Source: CAZYBU01 sp964645775
GTDB taxonomy: Bacteria > Spirochaetota > UBA4802 > UBA5550
Direction of reading: 5' to 3'
Assembly (NCBI GenBank): GCA_964645775.1
Contig: CAZYBU010000027.1
Span: forward strand, 1-46,349
Length of the DNA: 46,349 bases
Under the pieces are notes generated by a model that worked only from the letters and a program-made list of their open reading frames with translations, did not search any database and was not told where the DNA came from. The translations under genes were made by a program, and so were the position numbers. Each line of letters begins with the position of its first letter. The first letter of the stretch is position 1. This document shows positions 38,854-45,221 of this stretch, in pieces.

Positions 38854-39047
38854 AGTCTCAAAGCGAACTCCTGACTGTAATGGTAGAAACTGCGAAAGAT
38901 CGAGGATTCTCAATAATCGAAACTCAACGGTCTTTTGATTTCTATAAAGAGGAAGTTCTTATTGATCGGTTTTTTAAATTCAGCGTTGATTATACTCTTA
39001 CTGACGTTGAGTATAAGAGAAGAATTGATTATCTTGAGAGATTTTAA
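38850..39047 (+). CDS. Unknown small protein, second gene of the pair
   Basis: The product has 65 residues starting in the ATGA overlap at 38850. The sequence is charged (MKSQSELLTVMVETAKDRGF...DVEYKRRIDYLERF), soluble and probably helical at both ends, with no known motif. Translation would be coupled to the upstream gene. A small partner of the 177-residue protein is the simplest reading; a truncated larger gene is also possible, because repeat debris follows at once. Confidence 0.5.
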   Translation: MKSQSELLTVMVETAKDRGFSIIETQRSFDFYKEEVLIDRFFKFSVDYTLTDVEYKRRIDYLERF

Positions 39048-39084
39048 TCTTCATTCGATCCAAACACGATCCCAGGTCGGTTCA

Positions 39085-39250
39085 TCCCAACGGTCCAGCG
39101 CAATTTCGGGTAGCCTGTCCCGACGTAGCCGGGATGGCACCTGTCCTCAATGCCCGGAATTTATCTGAGGCTGCAGGCCTGAAGCGGTGCTTTCTTCGGT
39201 CGCGGTTTTACGATGGTGTTTTTCTCAAAAATCGTATAAACGCGACAGCT
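39085..39250. repeat. Repeat debris with an imperfect palindrome
   Basis: CGGTCCAGCGCAATTTCGGGT at about 39091 matches the tails of the BA repeats. CCTGTCCTCAATGCCCGG (about 39140) recurs at about 44440 with one change. A GCGGTTTTACGAT...ATCGTATAAACGC inverted repeat (two mismatches) lies at about 39209-39243. No gene is supported here. Confidence 0.55.
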
Positions 39251-39268
39251 TTGTTAACACCATGGGAC

Positions 39269-39328
39269 TTGACGAAACAGTAGCGATGTTATATATTGAT
39301 ATCGCATTAATGGAGAAGAGTGATATCA
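39269..39328 (+). promoter_or_regulatory. Promoter and operator of the first vapBC-like module
   Basis: TTGACG (39269-39274), 17 nt and TATATT (39292-39297) form a good promoter. TGATATCG (39297-39304) overlaps the -10, and a self-complementary TGATATCA lies at 39321-39328, 24 nt downstream. Two such half-sites are what a ribbon-helix-helix antitoxin would bind for autoregulation. Confidence 0.6.
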
Positions 39329-39340
39329 TAAGGTGGCGTT

Positions 39341-39601
39341 ATGAAGACAATAACGGTAAGGGGGATCGACCCCGAGGTTGATAAAAAACTTAAGGAAACC
39401 GCGAAAGAGCAAGGGAAGAGTAGAAACCAGCTTATACTTGAAATGATCCGGAAAAATCTGGGAATCGAAAGGGAAAGAAAATATTCCCATGAATACAACG
39501 ACCTTGATGCCCTTTTTGGAAAATGGACTGAGGACGAGTTCAGGCGTATATCTGGCAAGATTGATTGTGAAAGAACTGTTGATCAAGAGTTATGGCAATG
39601 A
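39341..39601 (+). CDS. Ribbon-helix-helix antitoxin
   Basis: The product has 86 residues. ITVRGIDPEVDKKLKETAKEQGKSRNQLILEMIRKNLG is a ribbon-helix-helix DNA-binding domain of the CopG/FitA kind; the C-terminal half (HEYNDLDALFGKWTEDEF) would bind the toxin. AAGGTGG lies 5 nt before ATG 39341, and a promoter with paired TGATATC sites precedes it, consistent with autorepression. Its stop overlaps the PIN toxin start (ATGA at 39598). The toxin gene is frameshifted. The family assignment is by motif only. Confidence 0.85.
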   Translation: MKTITVRGIDPEVDKKLKETAKEQGKSRNQLILEMIRKNLGIERERKYSHEYNDLDALFGKWTEDEFRRISGKIDCERTVDQELWQ

Positions 39602-39989
39602 TGCGGGTTTTACTGGACACAAATATATATTCGCTTGCCATGAGGGGGGACTCAAACGTTCTGACGCACCTTAAAAGAATTGATACACTTGGTTTTTCTG
39701 TTATTAGCATAGGCGAGCTTTTCTCCGGCTTTAGGGGCGGAGATAATGAAGACAAGAACAGGGAGGAGCTTGCCGCGTTTCTTGATTCTCCAAGGGTGAT
39801 GGTTCATCACGTTGATGCTGAAACGGCGGATTTTTATTCTTCCATATTACAAATGCTGAAAAAACCGGTACGCCAATCCCTACAAATGATATATGGATAG
39901 CCGCAATCGCATTCCAGCACGGGTATAAACTATTCACGCGAGACCGGCATTATGACTCTATTCCGGGGTTGATACGGTATAACGGATAA
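39598..39989 (+). pseudogene. PIN-domain toxin, frameshifted at an A6 tract
   Basis: The N-terminal half reads MRVLLDTNIYSLAMRGD and ISIGELFSGF, typical of VapC-type PIN ribonucleases with the first Asp and a Glu in place. At A6 (39859-39864) the frame leaves the family; a seventh A would restore TPIPTNDIWIAAIAFQHGYKLFTRD...YNG and the stop at 39987-39989. That tail carries the other acidic residues (Asp in NDIW and in TRD). So the full protein would have about 131 residues. The break could be sequencing error, slippage-dependent expression or decay. The antitoxin upstream is intact. Confidence 0.82.
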
Positions 39990-40050
39990 TATCTTGCTGG
40001 GTCTCGAAGTTCGAGGAGAGTAGTGAATAGCCATACCTCTCTGCGTCCTG

Positions 40051-40098
40051 GCGGTTTTGCGTGAGACCTTAAGGAGAGCATGTTGTTCACGCAACGGC
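40051..40098. repeat. 48-bp palindromic repeat D, copy 1
   Basis: The perfect inverted repeat TTGCGTGA (40057-40064) and TCACGCAA (40087-40094) lies in a block shared with 42255-42302. Upstream CTCTGCGTCCTGG belongs only to this copy. The two copies bracket the second and third PIN modules with their MITEs. Confidence 0.8.
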
Positions 40099-40112
40099 GC
40101 AAAGTTAACGTA

Positions 40113-40353
40113 GGGCCTGCTGAAAAAGTAGTAAGCACGTGGAAATAGCAAATGTATTGAAAACAGGATCAAGAACTGTTAAACTTTGAAGATTTTTATC
40201 TGTCATTCAGTGGCAAGCTGAGAGCTGACAACCGATGAACCTGGAAAGGATACTCCGGAAATTTTTTGCCCTTCTGGAATGGTCGCGTGAAGTTTTGCTG
40301 AACCAGTATTATTTAAAAGAAAAACTGGCTTCGTGAGTTTTTAAGGAAGCCCT
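40113..40353. mobile_element. 241-bp MITE-like element, copy 1
   Basis: This segment and 41227-41467 are identical by eye over 241 bp. The ends match as imperfect inverted repeats: GGGCCTGCTGAAAAAGT at the left and the complement of the right end GGGCTTCCTTAAAAACT, 13 of 17 positions. Such ends occur in IS families with a large transposase, but only non-coding DNA lies inside. It is therefore probably a non-autonomous derivative. No clear target duplication is seen next to the ends. Confidence 0.8.
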
Positions 40354-40366
40354 TTTTATGAAATTG

Positions 40367-40395
40367 TTGACATATATTTTTAAATGATATACTAT
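40367..40395 (+). promoter_or_regulatory. Promoter of the second PIN module
   Basis: A perfect TTGACA (40367-40372), a 17-nt spacer and TACTAT (40390-40395) lie just right of MITE copy 1 and about 115 nt before the antitoxin gene. TATACT (40388-40393) is an alternative -10. The promoter may have been provided or left intact by the element. Confidence 0.5.
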
Positions 40396-40509
40396 AAGTT
40401 ATGTATGTAGATCGTTCATGAAAAACATCTGAGAGGAAATAATGTTAGACGCGGTAAAAATCTGGGTGAAGCTGAAATATAGTTAATACAATTTTCCGGA
40501 GACAACACA

Positions 40510-40737
40510 ATGGAAGCGTATAAATTTCTAACACGAATTTCAAAAAATGGCAGTGTGAAGCTCCCTCCTACGCCTGAGTTATTTGACAGAGATGTAGAAA
40601 TAATAATTCTTCCGTTAAAAAGGGAAAGTTCAAAAAAACAACCGGCAAAAAAATTCGTGGAAAAATGGGCGGGCACAATTGAATCTGATTCTATTAATAA
40701 TGATAAATATGATTATCTTATCAGAAAACACAGATGA
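40510..40737 (+). CDS. Putative antitoxin of the second PIN module
   Basis: The product has 75 residues. The N-terminal half (YKFLTRISKNGSVKLPPTPELFDRDVEIIILP) looks like the beta-rich AbrB/MazE-like fold used by many antitoxins for DNA binding, and the C-terminal half is Lys-rich and probably disordered until it binds the toxin. This assignment rests on pattern and position. CGGAG lies 8 nt before ATG 40510. It overlaps the PIN gene by 4 nt. The module sits between two identical 241-bp elements. Confidence 0.75.
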   Translation: MEAYKFLTRISKNGSVKLPPTPELFDRDVEIIILPLKRESSKKQPAKKFVEKWAGTIESDSINNDKYDYLIRKHR

Positions 40738-41162
40738 TAGATGTACTAATTGATACCAACATTGTTCTTGATGTGGCACTTAAACGGGATTTATTTTTTG
40801 CTGCATCAGCCGACATATTCAACATGATTGACCGGAATAGCGTTAACGCTTATGTAACGGCAACGACAATAACAGATATTTATTACATTTATAAGAAACA
40901 GAACGGAGACAAAAGAGCAAGAGAATTTATTTCAGATCTATCAGATATAATGGAAGTTGTTTCTATTGATAGAGAGGTTATTCTTGATGCCCTCAAGAGA
41001 AAGATGAAAGATTTTGAAGATGCTGTTCAGGTTTCAGCAGCTCTGTTTAATGGGCTGAATATTATAATTACAAGAAATAAAACAGATTATATTGATTGCG
41101 GTTTAGATGTGTATACACCTGATGAATTTATTGAAATTGACAGGCATAAAGGATCACCTTAA
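40734..41162 (+). CDS. PIN-domain toxin 2
   Basis: The product has 142 residues and all PIN features: the VLIDTNIVLDVALKRD start with the first Asp, DFEDAVQVSAA with the middle acidic pair, and IITRNKTDY near the end. PIN toxins are metal-dependent ribonucleases that cut tRNA, rRNA or mRNA when free. It is translationally coupled to the antitoxin by ATGA. No frame defect is seen, unlike PIN toxin 1. The AT-rich codon use matches other genes of the tail region. Confidence 0.88.
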   Translation: MIDVLIDTNIVLDVALKRDLFFAASADIFNMIDRNSVNAYVTATTITDIYYIYKKQNGDKRAREFISDLSDIMEVVSIDREVILDALKRKMKDFEDAVQVSAALFNGLNIIITRNKTDYIDCGLDVYTPDEFIEIDRHKGSP

Positions 41163-41226
41163 ATAAACCCTGCCATACAGGCAACGAACAAAAATATCTC
41201 CAACAGGTATTTGCCAACAAAAAATT

Positions 41227-41467
41227 GGGCCTGCTGAAAAAGTAGTAAGCACGTGGAAATAGCAAATGTATTGAAAACAGGATCAAGAACTGTTAAACTT
41301 TGAAGATTTTTATCTGTCATTCAGTGGCAAGCTGAGAGCTGACAACCGATGAACCTGGAAAGGATACTCCGGAAATTTTTTGCCCTTCTGGAATGGTCGC
41401 GTGAAGTTTTGCTGAACCAGTATTATTTAAAAGAAAAACTGGCTTCGTGAGTTTTTAAGGAAGCCCT
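41227..41467. mobile_element. 241-bp MITE-like element, copy 2
   Basis: This is identical to 40113-40353 and in the same orientation, 1,114 bp downstream. The left flank is AAAATT and the right flank GATTGT. The two copies enclose PIN module 2 like a composite transposon without a transposase. Confidence 0.8.
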
Positions 41468-41578
41468 GATTGTGTGACACCGCGGATCTGGTGGAGTAGG
41501 AAGCTTAGGTACAATCTCTACAAATTCAGCGTAGTGTTCGCCATTACCTCAATCTGGGCCCGGTTAAAGGTTTTATTC

Positions 41579-41614
41579 TTGACAACTTGACAAGTAAACT
41601 GGTAGGTTATACAT
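41579..41614 (+). promoter_or_regulatory. Candidate operator of the third PIN module
   Basis: TTGACAACTTGACAAGT (about 41579-41595) contains two TTGACA hexamers and the palindrome ACTTG-A-CAAGT. It lies about 20-35 nt before the Phd-like antitoxin ATG at 41615. It is a plausible -35 and autoregulation site, but no well-spaced -10 is visible. Confidence 0.4.
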
Positions 41615-41851
41615 ATGGAAAAGATACCAGTCGGAGAACTGAAAACACATTTCTCGGAATTGCTGAACAAGATTAAAGCCGGTGAAGAGCTCATAATAAC
41701 CTACGGCAGAAAGAAAGAGAGCGTTGCGGTAATTGTACCGTACTCCACCTATATAAAGAAGAACAAAATCAAACTGGGAGCACTGAAGCATAAGAAGATG
41801 AGGATTCACGACGATTTTGAGATGACCGAAGAAGAGTTTGTGGATATATGA
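41615..41851 (+). CDS. Phd/YefM-type antitoxin
   Basis: The product has 78 residues. The sequence MEKIPVGELKTHFSELLNKIKAGEELIITYGRKKESVAVIVPY is a Phd/YefM DNA-binding domain. The C-terminal part (KKMRIHDDFEMTEEEF) should wrap the toxin. Antitoxins of this type repress their own operon. The stop overlaps the PIN toxin start as ATGA (41848). A promoter-like TTGACA pair and palindrome lie upstream. It has no defect. Confidence 0.9.
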   Translation: MEKIPVGELKTHFSELLNKIKAGEELIITYGRKKESVAVIVPYSTYIKKNKIKLGALKHKKMRIHDDFEMTEEEFVDI

Positions 41852-42255
41852 ATTACTTGTTGGACACCCATTACGTACTGTGGTCCTTATTCAATCCGGA
41901 ACGCATTACAGATAATATTATTCAGATACTAAAAGATGAACAAAGCACTAAATATGTATCCGGAATAAATCTTTTTGAAATATCTTTGAAGTATTCCCTT
42001 GGAAAATTGGAGCTGGAAGATTCGAACCCAGATGAAGTCTTTACTTCAATCACCGAATCAGGATTTGAAGTAATGGAAGTGGATGCTCATCTGTTCTCTT
42101 CGTATTATAAGCTGCCGAAAAAAGATGATCATAAAGACCCCTTCGACAGAATGCTTGTATGGCAGGCAATTAATTCTGATTATACATTTATATCGAATGA
42201 TCTAAAGATAAAGGCATACATAGACGACGGCCTCAAACTACTGGTACCCTTGTAG
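41848..42255 (+). CDS. PIN-domain toxin 3
   Basis: The product has 135 residues. NYLLDTHYVLWSLFNPERI opens the PIN domain with its first Asp (the DTH-LW subtype). ISLKYSLGKLEL and KDPFDRMLVWQA carry the next acidic residues, and FISNDLKIKAY ends the active site. The subtype typically pairs with Phd-like antitoxins, as here. It should be a ribonuclease toxin. It is intact and coupled to its antitoxin. Its stop TAG is also the first base of repeat D copy 2, so the module abuts the repeat directly. Confidence 0.9.
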   Translation: MNYLLDTHYVLWSLFNPERITDNIIQILKDEQSTKYVSGINLFEISLKYSLGKLELEDSNPDEVFTSITESGFEVMEVDAHLFSSYYKLPKKDDHKDPFDRMLVWQAINSDYTFISNDLKIKAYIDDGLKLLVPL

Positions 42256-42302
42256 CGGTTTTGCGTGAGACCTTATGGAGAGGATAGTGTTCACGCAACG
42301 GC
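42255..42302. repeat. 48-bp palindromic repeat D, copy 2
   Basis: This matches 40051-40098 with a few changes and has the same perfect TTGCGTGA (42261-42268) and TCACGCAA (42291-42298) arms. It begins at the last base of the PIN toxin 3 stop. Confidence 0.8.
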
Positions 42303-42306
42303 CCAA

Positions 42307-42441
42307 CGGTATATCCTTACTCCAAAAGGTGTGGCCGAAAAGATGCGCGTAACAAAGCAGTTTTTGTTGCAGAAAGAGGCCGAATATGACAGACTGCAGC
42401 GTGAGATAGCGTATGAAAAAATGGGTTTCATTTACAAATAG
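42307..42441 (+). pseudogene. MarR-type regulator C-terminal relic
   Basis: In frame from 42307 to TAG 42439-42441 the translation is RYILTPKGVAEKMRVTKQ followed by FLLQKEAEYDRLQREIAYE and a short end. This matches the C-terminus of the MarR-family regulators linked to exopolysaccharide loci (usual form YLLTPKGI-EK---T--FL--K--EY--L--EI). The helix-turn-helix part is missing, replaced by repeat D. It probably once regulated the surface-sugar genes to the left. Confidence 0.65.
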
Positions 42442-42467
42442 TAATTGAAAATATACATGTGCCACGT

Positions 42468-42504
42468 TAACCAGTATGTTTGAAAATAGTCAACATACTG
42501 GTTA
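42468..42504. promoter_or_regulatory. 13-bp inverted repeat before AbiEi 1
   Basis: TAACCAGTATGTT (42468-42480) and AACATACTGGTTA (42492-42504) form a perfect inverted repeat with an 11-nt centre, ending 2 nt before the antitoxin ATG. AbiEi antitoxins are known to bind inverted repeats and repress their own promoter, so this is the likely operator. Confidence 0.7.
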
Positions 42505-42506
42505 GT

Positions 42507-43136
42507 ATGGAAAAGTTACTCTTTAAACTTCCCAAATATCCATTTGATTACTGGTTGCTCAGTGATATACTGAGGGATTATTCTTATCCGAGAAACAAAA
42601 TTAATTCATTATTGCGCAAAAAGATTATAATACGCATAAAAAAAGGTCTATACCTGTTATCCCCTGAGTATGGCGGGCAAATTGATCGCTTCCTGGTTGC
42701 CAACCTGATTTATGGTCCCTCCTACGTCTCCCTGGATTCAGCATTATCGTTCTGGGGAGTGATCCCGGAAAAAGTTGAGACAGTATCGAGTATTACAAAC
42801 AAGAGAAATAAATCCTTTGAGACGCCTGTAGGAAGGTATATATATAAATACCGTAATGACCATGTATTTTATAAAGGGATAATGCTCATTAATAATGGCG
42901 AGAAAAGTTACATGATCGCGTCAAGAGAGAAAGCTATCTGTGATTCAATATCTACTGTTAATGAAATAAGAGATATTGAAGACATGGATATTTACTTCCG
43001 GGAAAACATGAGAATAGATGTCCAGGATCTGCATGACCTTGATTTTGAGCTTATAAACAATATTAGCAATGCCTATAACTTGGTATCAGTTTCAGTTTTC
43101 GGTAAATGGTGGTCTCATCTTTTTAAAAAGAGGTAA
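42507..43136 (+). CDS. abiEi: AbiEi-family antitoxin 1
   Basis: The product has 209 residues from ATG 42507; a TTG 27 nt upstream is in frame but lies in the operator. An N-terminal winged helix (YWLLSDILRDYSYPRNKINSLLRKKIIIRIKKGLYLLSP) is followed by the C-terminal domain with GPSYVSLDSALSFWGVIPE, the hallmark of AbiEi antitoxins. In type IV TA systems AbiEi represses its own operon and prevents AbiEii toxicity. The toxin gene starts 3 nt after its stop. A perfect 13-bp palindrome ends 2 nt before the start. No good Shine-Dalgarno is seen. Confidence 0.88.
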   Translation: MEKLLFKLPKYPFDYWLLSDILRDYSYPRNKINSLLRKKIIIRIKKGLYLLSPEYGGQIDRFLVANLIYGPSYVSLDSALSFWGVIPEKVETVSSITNKRNKSFETPVGRYIYKYRNDHVFYKGIMLINNGEKSYMIASREKAICDSISTVNEIRDIEDMDIYFRENMRIDVQDLHDLDFELINNISNAYNLVSVSVFGKWWSHLFKKR

Positions 43137-43139
43137 AAC

Positions 43140-44009
43140 ATGGATCCATTATTACTTCAAATGCTCCGGCAATACTCACTTAATTCAGGCCAGGATTACG
43201 AGAATGCGTTGAAGGAGATCATTCAACAGGTTGCGCTTTTGGGGTTATGGAGGACAAAGTTCTATGAACATGCGGCATTTTACGGAGGGACAGCTCTGCG
43301 AATTTTGTATGGACTAAGACGTTTTTCTGAAGATATAGATTTTTCACTGATGGAACCAAAAGAAAATTTTACATTGGACACATATATATACGGCATTGAA
43401 AAAGAGCTGTCAGCTGTCGGTTTTCATGTGGAGGTTGCAGGAATAGGTAAGGAAAAGCAAACATCAATCGAATCAGCGTTTATAAAAGGTAATTCACGTA
43501 AAAATCTCATATATGTAAATGCCCCGGATGAAGTTCTCAACGGAATACCCTTTAATAAGAAGCTGAAAATCAAGCTGGAGGTGGATACTGATCCACCATC
43601 TGATGCCGAATTTGAAGTAAAAAACCTGCTTAATCCGATCCCCTTTTCGGTGCGAAGTTATACCTTACCCTGCCTTTTCGCGGGCAAGCTCCACGCTCTT
43701 ATGTGCAGAAAGTGGAAAAACAGGGTAAAGGGAAGAGACTATTACGATTTTGTATGGTACATCAGCCAGGATGTTCCCTGTCATTTAACGCATTTGAAGG
43801 CACGCATGGTACAAACAGGGCATTTGAATGAACAGGATTTTCTTGATTTGAATACTTTAAAGGATTTATTAGTCGATCACTTCAGCAAGGTGGATTTTGA
43901 ACAGGCTGCACGGGACGTAGAACCATTCATTAAAGACAGGCAGGAGCTTGATTTGTGGAGCAAAGAATTTTTTGTTGAGTTGACAGGGAAATTAAAGAGT
44001 GAGCAGTGA
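43140..44009 (+). CDS. abiEii: AbiEii nucleotidyltransferase toxin 2
   Basis: The product has 289 residues. AAFYGGTALRILYGLRRFSEDIDFSL carries the G-G and D-x-D nucleotidyltransferase motifs. LKIKLEVDTDPP supplies the third acidic site, and LFAGKLHALMCRKWKNRVKGRDYYDFVWYI is the AbiEii C-terminal block. These toxins add nucleotides to target RNA and stop growth. The AbiEi gene is 3 nt upstream. The operon is bounded on the right by palindromic repeats. The sequence differs clearly from the other two AbiEii-like proteins of the window. Confidence 0.9.
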   Translation: MDPLLLQMLRQYSLNSGQDYENALKEIIQQVALLGLWRTKFYEHAAFYGGTALRILYGLRRFSEDIDFSLMEPKENFTLDTYIYGIEKELSAVGFHVEVAGIGKEKQTSIESAFIKGNSRKNLIYVNAPDEVLNGIPFNKKLKIKLEVDTDPPSDAEFEVKNLLNPIPFSVRSYTLPCLFAGKLHALMCRKWKNRVKGRDYYDFVWYISQDVPCHLTHLKARMVQTGHLNEQDFLDLNTLKDLLVDHFSKVDFEQAARDVEPFIKDRQELDLWSKEFFVELTGKLKSEQ

Positions 44010-44070
44010 ATAACTATATCCCTCCGCATCCTGACTCTCTACATCCTCTGGCGCATTCTTTCCCCCAATC

Positions 44071-44112
44071 CTATTGTACTTTCTTTGTTGCGTCAAAGAA
44101 AGTACCAAAGAA
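44071..44112. repeat. Palindromic repeat A, partial copy 2
   Basis: GTACTTTCTTTG (44076-44087) and CAAAGAAAGTAC (44094-44105) are followed by CAAAGAAAGACG. The GCGAGACC block is absent here, so only the A half of the composite repeat is present. TCTGGCGCATTCTTTCC just upstream recurs near 46240 with a change. Confidence 0.8.
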
Positions 44113-44200
44113 AGACGCTCACTGCGTGGTGCTTTTTCCTTTTATTCAATTCCTTTCTTTAATCAATTTTCCAGGTTTTTTGCTCACCTGAATTTTTTTT

Positions 44201-44285
44201 GCGAGACCTTGCTCTCCTCAAATCCTATTGTACTTTCTTTGTCGCGTCAAAGAAAGTACCAAAGAAAGACGGTCCAGCGCAATTT
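44201..44285. repeat. Composite palindromic repeat BA, copy 3
   Basis: GCGAGACCTTGCTCTCC (44201-44217) is followed by GTACTTTCTTTG (44230-44241), the loop TCGCGT, CAAAGAAAGTAC (44248-44259) and GACGGTCCAGCGCAA. Nearly identical to 46269-46349; the two enclose the AbiE module 2. Confidence 0.85.
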
Positions 44286-44287
44286 GG

Positions 44288-44323
44288 GTCGACGCCTTTT
44301 TAGCCCTCCTGGCTGGCGTCGAC
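44288..44323. repeat. Palindrome C, copy 1
   Basis: GTCGACGCC (44288-44296) pairs perfectly with GGCGTCGAC (44315-44323), and inside it AGCC (44302-44305) pairs with GGCT (44311-44314). The element recurs at 46030-46063, so it also brackets AbiE module 2. More repeat debris runs to about 44500. Confidence 0.8.
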
Positions 44324-44616
44324 ATTACAGCATCCTTGCTGAGAACCTCCTGTCGGCGCTGGACACTGCGGCATCCTTGCCGGGAGCCGCTAGTCGCCGC
44401 CGGGGGCTGGTCGGGTGGGTAGCTGATAAAAATTTAATGCCTGTCTTCAATGCCCGGTACTCGCAGCTCTTCACCCATCACTCATCACTGATAACCTGAA
44501 AACTGTCCATACGGACTTTATGAAATACCTGTGGTGACAAAAGGGATCAGTTAATACAGATGAGTAATGATTATACGCTTACAATAGTACTTCATAGCTG
44601 AGTAATTACATAAAAC

Positions 44617-44672
44617 TTGACAATGTCAAACTGTTTGTTTATTCTGTACATATGGGTACAGAAAAAACAAAC
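44617..44672 (+). promoter_or_regulatory. Promoter and start-codon-spanning operator of AbiEi 2
   Basis: TTGACA (44617-44622), 17 nt and TATTCT (44640-44645) form a good promoter whose transcripts would begin at about the ATG (44652). A 17-bp inverted repeat with one mismatch, GTTTGTTTATTCTGTAC (44633-44649) and 44656-44672, spans the -10 and the start codon. A smaller TTGACA-A-TGTCAA palindrome covers the -35. Confidence 0.65.
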
Positions 44673-45212
44673 TCAACAAATGAGAGGTTTGCATTGCTTG
44701 CAAGGATGAATGAGAAGGTCTTTCATGCCAGTGATCTGGGAAACCTGTGGCAGATATATAATAAAAACACGCTCCATACAACACTAAAGAGATATACCAG
44801 GGCGGGACTGCTTTACCGCATTTATAAGGGCCTATACTCCCTGTACCCTGTTGATGAAATCGACCCTCTTCTACTTGGAATCAAAGCTGTACATGGATTT
44901 TCCTATATCAGTACCGAGACAGTGCTTGCAATTGAAGGGATAATTAACCAGAGACCACATTATATAACCCTTGTTGGTACTGAATCGAAGAGGTTTGAAG
45001 CTGGAAAACACAGTTATTATGTGAGACAGCTGCGGGATGAGTTCCTTTTCAATAATGTCGGCATCGACAATAAAAAAGGAATCAGGATGGCTATTAAAGA
45101 GAGAGCGCTTGCCGACCTGCTCTATTACAATGCCAAAGCCCATTTTGACGCTGATGCTCTGATTAAATGGGAGAAAGTTTATGAACTCCAAAAAAAAATC
45201 GGTTATAAATAA
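44652..45212 (+). CDS. abiEi: AbiEi-family antitoxin 2
   Basis: The product has 186 residues. The N-terminal winged helix includes LGNLWQIYNKNTLHTTLKRYTRAGLLYRIYKGLYSLYP, and the C-terminal domain has GFSYISTETVLAIEGII, the AbiEi hallmark, and IKERALADLLYY. It should neutralise the adjacent toxin and repress its own promoter. No ribosome binding site precedes ATG 44652, and the promoter would start transcription at the ATG, so the mRNA may be leaderless. A 17-bp inverted repeat spans the start codon. The toxin gene begins 9 nt after its stop. Confidence 0.88.
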   Translation: MGTEKTNSTNERFALLARMNEKVFHASDLGNLWQIYNKNTLHTTLKRYTRAGLLYRIYKGLYSLYPVDEIDPLLLGIKAVHGFSYISTETVLAIEGIINQRPHYITLVGTESKRFEAGKHSYYVRQLRDEFLFNNVGIDNKKGIRMAIKERALADLLYYNAKAHFDADALIKWEKVYELQKKIGYK

Positions 45213-45221
45213 TAAAGCTTC

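Noticed and set aside
39187..39381. 64-codon ORF upstream of the ribbon-helix-helix antitoxin
   Set aside because: It runs over the promoter and operator and into the antitoxin gene in another frame. No start signal or homology.
40113..40353. Transposase gene inside the 241-bp element
   Set aside because: No open frame of useful length or transposase motif is present, so it is called MITE-like only.
41600..41614. TATACA as -10 box of PIN module 3
   Set aside because: Transcription would start after the antitoxin ATG, so this hexamer cannot be its -10.
44006..44499. Short ORFs in the repeats after AbiEii 2
   Set aside because: They translate the palindromic BA and C repeats and have no independent support.
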